Positions 54,822-63,138 of a stretch of DNA of 64,000 nt are shown here, piece after piece. The DNA is from Hyphomicrobiales bacterium (GTDB lineage Bacteria > Pseudomonadota > Alphaproteobacteria > Rhizobiales > Beijerinckiaceae). Position 1 is the stretch's first letter. Each line of letters starts with the position of its first letter. The stretch is from the NCBI GenBank assembly GCA_027483895.1, contig JAIXTP010000034.1, forward strand, positions 62,001-126,000, written 5' to 3'. The translations under genes and the position numbers were made by a program. The notes beneath the pieces are model-generated. The model saw only the letters and a program-made list of their open reading frames with translations, had not been told where the DNA came from and did not search any database.

Positions 54822-55334
54822 TCAGCGCCCCGCGCGGTGCAGGCCGCAGAGTTCGCGCAGCGCCTCGTCCTCCGCCCTCACGCGGATGATCAGGACCGCG
54901 GCATTGAGCAGAGAGAAGACGAAAGCGTAGACCGGGAGCCCGAAGGCGAGGGGCAGCACGGCGATCTCGCCCATCACCACCGCGTAATTCGGGTGGTTGA
55001 GCCAACGATAGGGGCCGGTGCGGATCGGCGGCTCGCCGGGCAGAACGATGATGCGCGTGGTCCAGCGCCCGCCGAGCGTCAGCATGGTCCAGGCCCGCAG
55101 GCCCTGCAGCACCAGATAGACGGCGGCCCAGGAGGGGTCGGGCTCGGCGTCGTAGCCGAGCAGCCAGAGGCCCGACAGCCAGCTCGCATGCAGCGCCACG
55201 ATGGCCGGGTAATGCTCGGGCGCGACCTCCACGGCCCCGCGGGCCATCAATCGCGCCGTGTTCCGCCGCGCGATATGGAGTTCGGCGATCCTCTGAGCGG
55301 TGACGAGAAGCAGGATGTAGACGGCGGTGGTCAT
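54822..55334 (-). CDS. Isoprenylcysteine carboxyl methyltransferase-family membrane protein
   Basis: The 170-residue product has about four helices and the ICMT signature RTGPYRWLNHPNYAVVMGEI (about 110-129). Its start overlaps the upstream polyketide synthase stop by four bases. In Bacillus the same pair (BpsA-BpsB) makes alkylpyrones and methylates them, so this is probably the polyketide O-methyltransferase. Confidence 0.88.
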   Translation of the reverse strand: MTTAVYILLLVTAQRIAELHIARRNTARLMARGAVEVAPEHYPAIVALHASWLSGLWLLGYDAEPDPSWAAVYLVLQGLRAWTMLTLGGRWTTRIIVLPGEPPIRTGPYRWLNHPNYAVVMGEIAVLPLAFGLPVYAFVFSLLNAAVLIIRVRAEDEALRELCGLHRAGR

Positions 55335-56386
55335 TCGCGGCTCCGCAAGGCGGCGCAGGACAGGGTGAAGCCGGGCCCCATGGCCATCAGCAAGGGTGAG
55401 CGGAGCGGCCCACGGGCCGCCGCGCGCTCCAGAACGAACAACACCGTAGGGGCCGACATGTTGCCGAACTCGGCGAGCACTTCGCGCTCGACGTCGAGGC
55501 TGCCCTTGTCGAGCTTCAGCGCGCTTTCGAGCGCCGTCAGCACCTTGGTACCGCCGGGATGGCAGACGAAGCGGTCGATCCCGCCGCGGTCGACGCCCTC
55601 GCTCCGGCACACGGCGTCGAGCGCCGCGCCGAGTTCGGCCGTCACGAAAGGCGGGATCGCCCGGTCGAAGATGACGCCGAAGCCGTCCTCTCCCACCTCC
55701 CAGCCCATGATGCCCAGCGTGTCCGGCCAGCTGTGGTCGCCCGCCGCCGTCACCAGATGCGGCCCCGCCGCGCCCGTCGAGAGCACGCAGGCGGCGGCCC
55801 CGTCGCCGAACAGCGCCGTGGCCACGATGTCGGCCTTGTCGGGCGCGTTCAGCCGGAAGGAGAGCGTGCAGAGCTCCACCGCGACGAGCAGCACCGCCGA
55901 TCCCGGCTCCGCCGCCGCGAGCCGCGCGGCGAGCGCGAGCCCCGCGATCCCGCCCGCGCAGCCGAGCCCGAACACCGGCACTCTCCGCGCGTCGGGCCTG
56001 AAGCCGAGCCGCGCAGCGGCGCGCGCTTCGAGGCTCGGCGTCGCGATGCCGGTGGACGAGACCGTCACGACCGTGTCGACGTCCGCCGCCGACAGCCCCG
56101 CGCGGTCCAGCGCGCGGCTTGCGGCCTCGACCAAGAGGTCCGTTCCGCCGTCCAGATAGGCCGCGGTGCGCTCCGGCCAGCCTTTCGGGTCGAGATACCA
56201 GTCGATGGGACGCACGGCCCTTCGGGTCTTGATCCCGGTCGAGGCGAAGACGCCGGCGACCCGGTTCCAGCCCGGGAAACCGGCGAAGAGCCGTTCCGCC
56301 TCCGCCGCTACCTCGCTCTGGGCGAGCACGTGCGGCGGAACGGCCGAAGCCACCGAGAGCAAAGCGGGCGCGGGAGAAAGCGGCAT
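55331..56386 (-). CDS. Type III polyketide synthase (chalcone synthase-like)
   Basis: The 351-residue homodimeric enzyme condenses acyl-CoA starters with malonyl-CoA. The catalytic triad is complete: Cys143 (FGLGCAGG), His276 (VCHPGG) and Asn309 (FGNMSA). TGIATPSLEAR and the final MGPGFTLSCAALR (gatekeeping GFGPG region here as GPGF) fit. The product is probably an alkylpyrone or alkylresorcinol lipid. It forms a two-gene operon with the membrane methyltransferase. Confidence 0.93.
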   Translation of the reverse strand: MPLSPAPALLSVASAVPPHVLAQSEVAAEAERLFAGFPGWNRVAGVFASTGIKTRRAVRPIDWYLDPKGWPERTAAYLDGGTDLLVEAASRALDRAGLSAADVDTVVTVSSTGIATPSLEARAAARLGFRPDARRVPVFGLGCAGGIAGLALAARLAAAEPGSAVLLVAVELCTLSFRLNAPDKADIVATALFGDGAAACVLSTGAAGPHLVTAAGDHSWPDTLGIMGWEVGEDGFGVIFDRAIPPFVTAELGAALDAVCRSEGVDRGGIDRFVCHPGGTKVLTALESALKLDKGSLDVEREVLAEFGNMSAPTVLFVLERAAARGPLRSPLLMAMGPGFTLSCAALRSRE

Positions 56387-56441
56387 TCCGTCCGAACGAA
56401 CGAAGCGCGCCGCCGTTCCGCCCGCGGTCGGACGGTAGGGT

Positions 56442-57272
56442 TCAGAGCGCGCGCGGAACGGCCGCGAGCACGAGCAGGAAGGCGGTTTCCGCGAGTTGTT
56501 GCGCCGCGCCCGCCACGTCGCCCGTCTGGCCGCCGATGAGCTTGCGGGACATCCGGATCAGCGGCAGCACCGAGAGCGCGGCGGCGGCCAGCGCGGTCAG
56601 GCCCTGTCCGGGCGAGATGTCCGACCCCTGCAGGATCAGAACCGCGATCATGAACGAGACCGAGAGCGTCACGGTCAGCACCCGTCCGCCCGGCTGGCCC
56701 ACGGCCGCGGACTTGCCGTCCGGCTTCGCGTTTTCGAGATACCAGAGCGGCACGAGCCCGAGCGCGCGGGAAAGCGGTGCTGCGGCGAGCATCATCAGCG
56801 CGCCCGCACCGGGGCCGAAGGCGTCGACGATTTCGGCGAGCGCGGCCGCCCGCAACAGGATCGAGAAGACGAGCGCGGCCGCTCCGAACGTGCCGACCCG
56901 GCTGTCGGTCATGATCGCGAGGCGCCGCTCGACGGTCGCGCCGCCGCCGAAGCCGTCCGCGGTGTCGGCCAGCCCGTCCTCGTGAAAGGCGCCGGTGGTC
57001 CATAATTGCGTCATCACGGCGAGAAGCGCCGCGATCCACGGGCTCCAGAAGATGCCGGCGAGAATGACCACGACCGCGCCCGGCAGCGCGATGAAGAGTG
57101 CCGCGAGCGGCAGCATGCGCACGATCCGGGTGAAGTCCGGCATCGCATGCGGATCCGCCTCGAAGGGGAGGGCTGGGACAGGGAGGCGCGAATAAAACCT
57201 CACGCATTGCGCCGTTTCGAGCAGCAACGCGGTCAGGGGATCGCGTCCCGGTTCGCCGTTCGGGGCCGTCAT
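56442..57272 (-). CDS. cobS: Adenosylcobinamide-GDP ribazoletransferase
   Basis: The 276-residue membrane protein joins adenosylcobinamide-GDP and alpha-ribazole in vitamin B12 synthesis. The family motif TTGAFHEDGLADTADGFGGG (about 92-111), then RRLAIMTDSRVGTFG and late hydrophobic helices, identify it. ATG 57272 is preferred over GTG 57281 because GGAGG lies eight bases before it. It diverges from cobT across 63 bp. Confidence 0.94.
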   Translation of the reverse strand: MTAPNGEPGRDPLTALLLETAQCVRFYSRLPVPALPFEADPHAMPDFTRIVRMLPLAALFIALPGAVVVILAGIFWSPWIAALLAVMTQLWTTGAFHEDGLADTADGFGGGATVERRLAIMTDSRVGTFGAAALVFSILLRAAALAEIVDAFGPGAGALMMLAAAPLSRALGLVPLWYLENAKPDGKSAAVGQPGGRVLTVTLSVSFMIAVLILQGSDISPGQGLTALAAAALSVLPLIRMSRKLIGGQTGDVAGAAQQLAETAFLLVLAAVPRAL

Positions 57273-57335
57273 GCGCTTCACCTCCGGGATGGGCGCGGCT
57301 AAGACAGACGCGCCGACTCACCCCGGAACCATGCC

Positions 57336-58364
57336 ATGTCCGCCCCTGCGATCGCGACCGGTCTTCCCTTCGAAGACATCCGTCTCCTCTTCGAAATGCT
57401 TCCTCCGCCCGATCTCGACTCGGTGGCGGTCGTGCGCGAGCGCGAGAAGACGCTGGTCAAGCCCGCGGGCGCGCTCGGCCGGCTCGAAGAGATCACGGAA
57501 TGGCTCGCCGCTTGGCAGGCGACGTCGAAGCCTGCGGTGCTGCGCCCCAGCGTCTGCGTCTTCGCGGCCAATCACGGCGTCACCGCGCAGGGCGTCGCGG
57601 CCTATCCGTCCTCCGTCACGCGGCAGATGCTGGAGACCTTCGCGGCGGGCGGCGGTACGATCAACCAGATCTGTGCGGCATTCGATTTCGGCTTCAAGGT
57701 GTTCGATCTCGCCCTCGACATTCCCACGGGCGACATCACGCAGGAGCCCGCGCTCGACGAAAAGTCCTGCGTCGCCACCATGGCCTTCGGCATGGAGGCG
57801 GTGGCGGGCGGCACCGATCTTCTCGGTCTCGGCGAGATGGGCATCGGCAACACCACGGTGGCGGCCGCGGTCTATGCGGCGCTCTACGGCGGCGACCCGG
57901 CCCGCTTCGTCGGCCGCGGCGCGGGCGCGGACGAAGCCCAGCTCGCCCGCAAGGTCGACGCGGTGAAGCGGGCGCTCGCGCTCCACGGCCCGCATCTCTC
58001 CGAGCCGCTCGAAGTCCTCCGCCGCCTCGGCGGCCGCGAGATCGCCGCCATCGCGGGCGCGATCCTCGCCGCGCGCTCGCAGCGCGTGCCCGTGGTGCTG
58101 GACGGCTACGTCGTCACTGCCGCCGCGGCCGTGCTTCATGCGGTCGAGCCGACCTCGATCGACCATTGCGTCGCGGGTCATCTCTCGGCGGAAGGCGCGC
58201 ATGCGGAAGTGCTCGAACACATCGGCAAGAAGCCGATCCTCGATCTCGGCATGCGGCTCGGCGAGGGCTCGGGCGCGGCGCTGGCGATGACGATGATCAA
58301 GGCCGCGGCGGCGTGCCACGCGGGCACCGTCACCTTCGAACAGGCGGGGATCGCGGTCGGCTGA
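57336..58364 (+). CDS. cobT: Nicotinate-nucleotide-dimethylbenzimidazole phosphoribosyltransferase
   Basis: The 342-residue enzyme makes alpha-ribazole phosphate for the lower ligand of B12. Motifs are KPAGALGRLEEI, FAANHGVTAQGVAAYP, LGEMGIGNTTVAAAV, and LGEGSGAAL with the catalytic Glu310. It pairs divergently with cobS; both act at the last steps of cobalamin assembly. No cobalamin riboswitch fits in the short gap. Confidence 0.96.
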   Translation: MSAPAIATGLPFEDIRLLFEMLPPPDLDSVAVVREREKTLVKPAGALGRLEEITEWLAAWQATSKPAVLRPSVCVFAANHGVTAQGVAAYPSSVTRQMLETFAAGGGTINQICAAFDFGFKVFDLALDIPTGDITQEPALDEKSCVATMAFGMEAVAGGTDLLGLGEMGIGNTTVAAAVYAALYGGDPARFVGRGAGADEAQLARKVDAVKRALALHGPHLSEPLEVLRRLGGREIAAIAGAILAARSQRVPVVLDGYVVTAAAAVLHAVEPTSIDHCVAGHLSAEGAHAEVLEHIGKKPILDLGMRLGEGSGAALAMTMIKAAAACHAGTVTFEQAGIAVG

Positions 58365-58368
58365 CGCC

Positions 58369-59868
58369 TCAGGCCGCCCGGGCGCGGCCCGGCATTTCGG
58401 GCGCACGCGGCGCGGTGACCCGCTCGACGGGGAAGATCACCGTCGCGAGCGTCCCCTCGTCGACCTTGGACAGAAGCTCGAAGCGGCCGTCGTGCAGCTC
58501 CACGAGCCCCTTCACGATCGGCAGGCCGAGCCCGGTGCCCTGTTCGGCCGATTTCACGGCGAGCGTTCCGCGGCCGAAATTCTGCATGATCACGGGGATC
58601 TCGTCTTCGGGGATGCCGGGGCCGCTGTCCTGCACCGAGAGATATTGCCCGTCGTCGGCGGTGCGGTCGATGCACAGCGTGATCTTGCCGCCCGGCGGCG
58701 TGAACTTGATCGCGTTCGAAAGCACGTTCAGCACGATCTGGCGCACGGCCCGCTCGTCGGCCCACAGCGGCGCGAGATCGGGCGCGCTCACCTGTTCGAG
58801 CACGATCCGCTTGTTGACCGCGCGCAGCTGCAGCAGCCGGCAGCATTCGGCCGCGACATCGGCGAGCCTGATGCAGGTTTCGCGCAGTTCGTAGCGCCCC
58901 GCCTCGATGCGCGAGAGATCGAGCACCTCGTCGATGATGTTGAGCAGCAATTCGCCGCTGGCATGCACGTCCGCCGAATATTCGCGATAAGCGTCGACCG
59001 CGTGCGGGCCGAGCAGCTCCGCCTTCATCACCTCGGAGAAGCCGAGGATCGCGTTCAGCGGCGTACGGAGTTCATGGCTCATCGTGGCGAGGAAGCGCGA
59101 TTTCGCGAGGTTCGACTCCTCCGCCCGGCGCCGCGCTTCGTCGGAATTGGCCTTCGACTGCTCGAGTTCGGCGATCAGCGCGTCCTTCTCCGCCCGGTGC
59201 AGGAAGATCTGCTCCACGGAGGCGTTCAGCCGGATGGTCATGAACAGGAAGAAGATCTGCGCGCAGGCCATGACGACCGCGAGCGCGACGTTGGAGACGT
59301 TCGGGTCCAGCGCGACGATGGCGATCACGCCGCCGAGAAGCGGAGCGAGCCCCGCCACCACGGCGGTCGGAACGCTCGCGCCGAGCATGACCGCGGCGGC
59401 GGAGACGAGCAGATGCGCCACGAGCGCGAAGGTGCGCGCGCCTTCGGCCGGGGCGTTCAGCCCTACGAAGATGAAGGACGCCCAAGCGAGGCCCTGCAGG
59501 ATCTCGATCGCCACGAAGATCCGCCGCCACAGGGCGGGCACCACGTCCGCCGGCTGCACGCGCTGGAAGGCGATCACCACCGCGGTCCCGATGCCGAAGG
59601 CGACGGCCACGGCGACGCCCGCCGAGAGTGCCGGGGTTCCCGGCATGAGCATGCCCGCGCCCACGCAGGCGGCGATCACCAATACGGCGAAGGCCATGCT
59701 CGCGCTCGCCCGATTTCGGGCGTAAAGGCGGAGCAATTCGATCTGAAAGGCCCTGTCGAGCCCGTCCTCGTCGAACACGACGGATTGCGTCCGGCGTCCG
59801 CGCCGGCTGCGACCGATCGTGTCGTGAAGTGGGAAGGTGTTGGACAAGGCTGATCCCGCGAGCGGCAT
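58369..59868 (-). CDS. Membrane histidine kinase of the PleC/DivJ class
   Basis: The 499-residue product has about six N-terminal helices (60-210), a short coiled coil, HisKA with phosphoacceptor His265 (MSHELRTPLNAILGFSEVMK) and HATPase (VLSNAIKFTPPGG, DSGPGIPED, GTGLGLPIV). The HisKA insert YREYSADVHASGELLLNIID resembles kinases that act on DivK. It has no PAS domain. ATG 59868 is used; TTG 59889 would add seven residues, and neither has a good ribosome binding site. No regulator gene is adjacent. Confidence 0.87.
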   Translation of the reverse strand: MPLAGSALSNTFPLHDTIGRSRRGRRTQSVVFDEDGLDRAFQIELLRLYARNRASASMAFAVLVIAACVGAGMLMPGTPALSAGVAVAVAFGIGTAVVIAFQRVQPADVVPALWRRIFVAIEILQGLAWASFIFVGLNAPAEGARTFALVAHLLVSAAAVMLGASVPTAVVAGLAPLLGGVIAIVALDPNVSNVALAVVMACAQIFFLFMTIRLNASVEQIFLHRAEKDALIAELEQSKANSDEARRRAEESNLAKSRFLATMSHELRTPLNAILGFSEVMKAELLGPHAVDAYREYSADVHASGELLLNIIDEVLDLSRIEAGRYELRETCIRLADVAAECCRLLQLRAVNKRIVLEQVSAPDLAPLWADERAVRQIVLNVLSNAIKFTPPGGKITLCIDRTADDGQYLSVQDSGPGIPEDEIPVIMQNFGRGTLAVKSAEQGTGLGLPIVKGLVELHDGRFELLSKVDEGTLATVIFPVERVTAPRAPEMPGRARAA

Positions 59869-59938
59869 GGGGTTCAGTATGTCGGGCAATCGTTAATGCC
59901 CGGCTGATCGCCGCCGTATCGCTTGCCCAGCCGGGAGC

Positions 59939-60607
59939 ATGATGAACGAATTGCAACCGACCGCCCGAAACGCGGGGCCCGCCGAAGCTCTGGAGGCCAT
60001 CCTCGAAGCCGTTCCGCATTGCCGGATCTGCATCGAAAGCCCGCGCGGCCGCCCTCTGCCGCACGCGCCGCGGCCCGTCCTGCGCGCGTCCGCCACGGCC
60101 CGCATCATGGTCTGCGGGCAGGCGCCCGGCACGCGCGTCCATGCCTCCGGTGCGCCCTTCACCGATCCCTCCGGCGTGCGTCTGCGCTCATGGATGGGCA
60201 TCGGCGAGGACGTCTTCTACGACGTCGCGAAGGTCGCGGTCGTGCCGATGGGCTTCTGCTTCCCCGGCCTCGACGCGAAGGGGTCGGATCTCCCCCCGCG
60301 CCGCGAATGCGCGGCCGCTTGGCACGACCGTCTGTTCGCTCTGCTGCCGCGACCCGGCATCATCCTCGCGGTCGGCACCTACGCCCAGCGCTACCATCTC
60401 GCCCGCCTAGGCGCCGCCGAACTCCTCCGGCCGACCCTGCACGAGACGGTCGCGGATTGGCGAGCCGTCCACGCGGCCACGGGCGTCATGCCGATGCCCC
60501 ACCCCTCTTGGCGCAACAATGCCTGGATAAAGCGGAACCCGTGGTTCGACGAAGAGCTGGTCCCCTTCGTCCGCGCCGAGGTCGTGCGCATCCTCGCCTC
60601 GAGCTGA
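59939..60607 (+). CDS. Uracil-DNA glycosylase superfamily protein
   Basis: The 222-residue product has CRICIESP near the N-terminus, the active-site strand MVCGQAPGTRVHASGAPFTD (about 58-77) and the late motif MPHPSWRNN, which correspond to UDG superfamily motifs A and B. It belongs to an uncharacterised UDG-like branch, so base excision activity is likely but not certain. Two adjacent ATGs (59939, 59942) are possible starts. Confidence 0.85.
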   Translation: MMNELQPTARNAGPAEALEAILEAVPHCRICIESPRGRPLPHAPRPVLRASATARIMVCGQAPGTRVHASGAPFTDPSGVRLRSWMGIGEDVFYDVAKVAVVPMGFCFPGLDAKGSDLPPRRECAAAWHDRLFALLPRPGIILAVGTYAQRYHLARLGAAELLRPTLHETVADWRAVHAATGVMPMPHPSWRNNAWIKRNPWFDEELVPFVRAEVVRILASS

Positions 60608-60755
60608 AGCGCGCGCCGGAACTCCCCCGAACGCCGAACGGTTGTGAATGCGAACCGCGCTGCGGGGCCACGACGGCGCCATGATTTCGCCATCCGTCGT
60701 TCAGGCCGGGTTCAAGCGCGCGGACGTCTCCTGAGGTTGACCCGAGGAGGACCGC

Positions 60756-63038
60756 ATGCCCGCTCGCCGACCGCTCGTCGCCTTGTTCTTCGCTCTTTGC
60801 ACGGTGCTGGTCGGCTGGTCCGCCGGCGCCGAGGCCCAGCAACGCCGCATCGCCCTCGTCGTCGGCATCTCGTCCTATCCTGACGGGACGCTCGCCACGC
60901 CGGTCAACGACGCCGCGCTCGTCGCCGAAGCGCTCGGAAGCGCCGGTTTCGAGATCGTCCAAGGCGCCGATCTCGACGAACCCGGCCTGCGCCGGGCGGT
61001 CCGAGACTTCCTCGACCGGGCCCGCGCCGCGGGCCCCGACGCCGTCGCGATGGTCTATTTCGCCGGACGGGCTGCGCAGCTCGAGGGCGACGATTTCCTC
61101 ATCCCCGCCGGAACGCGGATCGAGCGTGCGGAAGATCTGCCGCTTCCGGGCTTCCGCGTTTCCGATCTCGTCCGCTCGCTGGGCGAGGGGCGGGGGCTTC
61201 GCATCCTCGTGCTCGATGCCGCGCATGAATTGCCCGGTGCGGCGGGCGACACGCTCGCGCCCGGCCTCGCCGCCCTCGAAGCGCCGAAGAACTGGCTCGT
61301 CGCGCAATCGACGCTGCCGAACCTGCTCCTGCCCGAAACGGAAGGACCCTACGGCACCTACGCCAAGGCGCTGGTCGAGATGATGCGCGTTCCGGGCCTG
61401 AGCCTCGACGAGATGTTCGCCAAGATCCGCCTGCGCGTGCACGAAGGCAGCGGCGGCGTGCAGGTGCCGTGGCACGACGCCTCGGTGGAAGGCGTCGACT
61501 TCGCCTTCTACGACGCGGAGGACGCGGCCGTCGTCCGCGAGGTGCCGCGGCCCGCTCCGGCGCGGCGCGTCATCGCCGATCGTCCGTTGCGGGCGCTGGG
61601 CCCGGAGGAGGGCTATTCCGTCGTCATCGAGCGCGACGAGATCCCGCTCTATCAGGATTATCTGACGCTCTACCCGGAATCACCCTTCGCGCCGCGCATC
61701 ACCGCTCTGCTGACGGTGCGCCGCGAGTCCGTGATCTGGCGCCAGTCGCGCCGCTACGACACGCGCGAGGCCTATTGGACCTATCTGCGCCGCTATCCGG
61801 ACGGCTTCCACGCCTATGATGCGCGCCGGCGCCTGTCGCGGCTTTCCGCGCCGCTGCTCCCGCCGGACCGCTTCGACATGGTCGAATATGCGGGCCTGCC
61901 GCCGCCGCTCGCGATCGTGGAGCGGTCGGAGCCCCGCGTCCTCGTGCAGAATTTCTACATGCTGCCTCCACCGCCGCCCCCGCCGGTCGTGCTGCTGCCG
62001 CCGCAGCCGCGCGAGATCGTCGTACTGCAGCCGCCTCCGCCCGCCGCGGCACCGGGCGTACTGCCCGTGCCCGTGGCCGTTCAGGCTCCGCAATGGGCCA
62101 AGCGCCGCCCGCCTCCGCCCGAACCGGTGATCATCAAACCCGCCGTGGCGCCGCAGCCAGCCCCGCCGATCCAGCCGCGCCGCGCCCCGACGCGTGTCGT
62201 CTCTCCCGATGCGCGGCCGCAGCCCGACGCCTCGGCCCCCGCGCCGGTCGGCGTCGCGCCCCGCCCGCAGGCCGCGCCGCAACCGGCGCCGGCCGACGAG
62301 CGGAATCCCGCCCGCGCGGCCCCGCGCCCCGTGGCCCCGCGCGAGGCGGCGCCTGTGGTCGAAGACCGCGCCGCGCCGAAGCCCGGCACGGCGCAGGACC
62401 GGACGCCGGATCGTCCTCGTGCGGGCGAGGATCGACGGCCCGACGCTCCGCGTCAGCCCGCCGCCCGGACGCCGGCTTCCGATCCCGAGAGCACTGGCGC
62501 GACCCGCCCGGCCGACCGGACGCGTCCCGCCGAGGGCCCGCGCCCCGGCATCGCGCCGCGTCCCGAGAATGCGCCCGCCCGCACCGCGCCGAAGCCCGGG
62601 GACGGCCCCCGCCGCGACGAGCGCGGCGCTGCGCCCGAGCGTCCGGATCGTCCCCGTGCGGCCGCCCCGCGGCCCGATGCGCCCCGCGCTCTGCAGGATC
62701 GTCCGGAGCCGCGCGCCGTGCAGCGGCCCGAGCCTCCCCGCGCGGCGCCCGCCCCCGTCCGTCCGCGCGGGCCCGACCCCGAGGTGACGGGTTCGCGGGC
62801 CGCCCCGCCGCCGGCGCAGATGCGCCGGCCGGAACCGCCCCGCGCGTCGGCTCCTCCGCCGGACATGCGTCGCCCGGAACCCCCGCGAGCGGCCCCGCCC
62901 GCGCCGGCCCCCGCGGTCGCCGCTCCCCGGGCCGAGCCCCCGCGCCCTGCGCCGCCGCGTGCCGAACCGCCCAAGGCGCAGCATCCTGCCCCCAAGGGCC
63001 CGCCCTGCGGCGTCCCCGGCAAGCCGCCCTGCGGGTGA
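60756..63038 (+). CDS. Secreted caspase-fold protein lacking the catalytic dyad, proline-rich tail
   Basis: The 760-residue product has a signal peptide (about 1-27, ending GAEAQ) and a caspase/peptidase C14 domain (about 30-250: RIALVVGISSY, LATPVNDAALVAEAL, VYFAG, LVLDA). The usual catalytic His (YFSGHG) is Arg105 (YFAGRAAQ) and the usual Cys (LDACR) is Ala156 (LDAAHE). Residues 250-390 hold a repeat-like segment (DYLTLYPESPFAP, TYLRRYPDGFHAYDA). From about 405 to the end it is Pro/Arg/Ala-rich with RRPEPPRA-type repeats, closing PPCGVPGKPPCG. It is probably periplasmic, binding rather than cutting. Confidence 0.88.
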   Translation: MPARRPLVALFFALCTVLVGWSAGAEAQQRRIALVVGISSYPDGTLATPVNDAALVAEALGSAGFEIVQGADLDEPGLRRAVRDFLDRARAAGPDAVAMVYFAGRAAQLEGDDFLIPAGTRIERAEDLPLPGFRVSDLVRSLGEGRGLRILVLDAAHELPGAAGDTLAPGLAALEAPKNWLVAQSTLPNLLLPETEGPYGTYAKALVEMMRVPGLSLDEMFAKIRLRVHEGSGGVQVPWHDASVEGVDFAFYDAEDAAVVREVPRPAPARRVIADRPLRALGPEEGYSVVIERDEIPLYQDYLTLYPESPFAPRITALLTVRRESVIWRQSRRYDTREAYWTYLRRYPDGFHAYDARRRLSRLSAPLLPPDRFDMVEYAGLPPPLAIVERSEPRVLVQNFYMLPPPPPPPVVLLPPQPREIVVLQPPPPAAAPGVLPVPVAVQAPQWAKRRPPPPEPVIIKPAVAPQPAPPIQPRRAPTRVVSPDARPQPDASAPAPVGVAPRPQAAPQPAPADERNPARAAPRPVAPREAAPVVEDRAAPKPGTAQDRTPDRPRAGEDRRPDAPRQPAARTPASDPESTGATRPADRTRPAEGPRPGIAPRPENAPARTAPKPGDGPRRDERGAAPERPDRPRAAAPRPDAPRALQDRPEPRAVQRPEPPRAAPAPVRPRGPDPEVTGSRAAPPPAQMRRPEPPRASAPPPDMRRPEPPRAAPPAPAPAVAAPRAEPPRPAPPRAEPPKAQHPAPKGPPCGVPGKPPCG

Positions 63039-63045
63039 AACGAGA

Positions 63046-63079
63046 AAAGGCCGCGGATCCCCTCCGCGGCCTTTCTTTT
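63046..63079 (+). terminator. Rho-independent terminator after the caspase-like gene
   Basis: AAAGGCCGCGG and CCGCGGCCTTT form a perfect 11-bp stem with a 7-base loop, followed by CTTTT. It starts seven bases after the stop and is the clearest intrinsic terminator in the window. Confidence 0.9.
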
Positions 63080-63088
63080 GATGGCTCC

Positions 63089-63130
63089 CCTCATCCCGAG
63101 GAGCGGGCGAAGCCCGAGTCTCTAAGGATG
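63089..63130. repeat. Family C repeat fragment
   Basis: CCTCATCCCGAGGAGCGGGC followed by GAAGCCCGAGTCTCTAAGGATG repeats the words seen at 203-245. It lies between convergent genes. Confidence 0.5.
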
Positions 63131-63138
63131 CCGTCGGC

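Noticed and set aside
57273-57335. Cobalamin riboswitch between cobS and cobT
   Set aside because: The gap is only 63 bp, far shorter than the aptamer, and no B12-box-like sequence is seen.
62081-63094. Minus-strand Gly/Arg-rich frames opposite the proline-rich tail
   Set aside because: They mirror the Pro/Ala/Arg codons of the plus-strand gene and have no independent start signals or domains.
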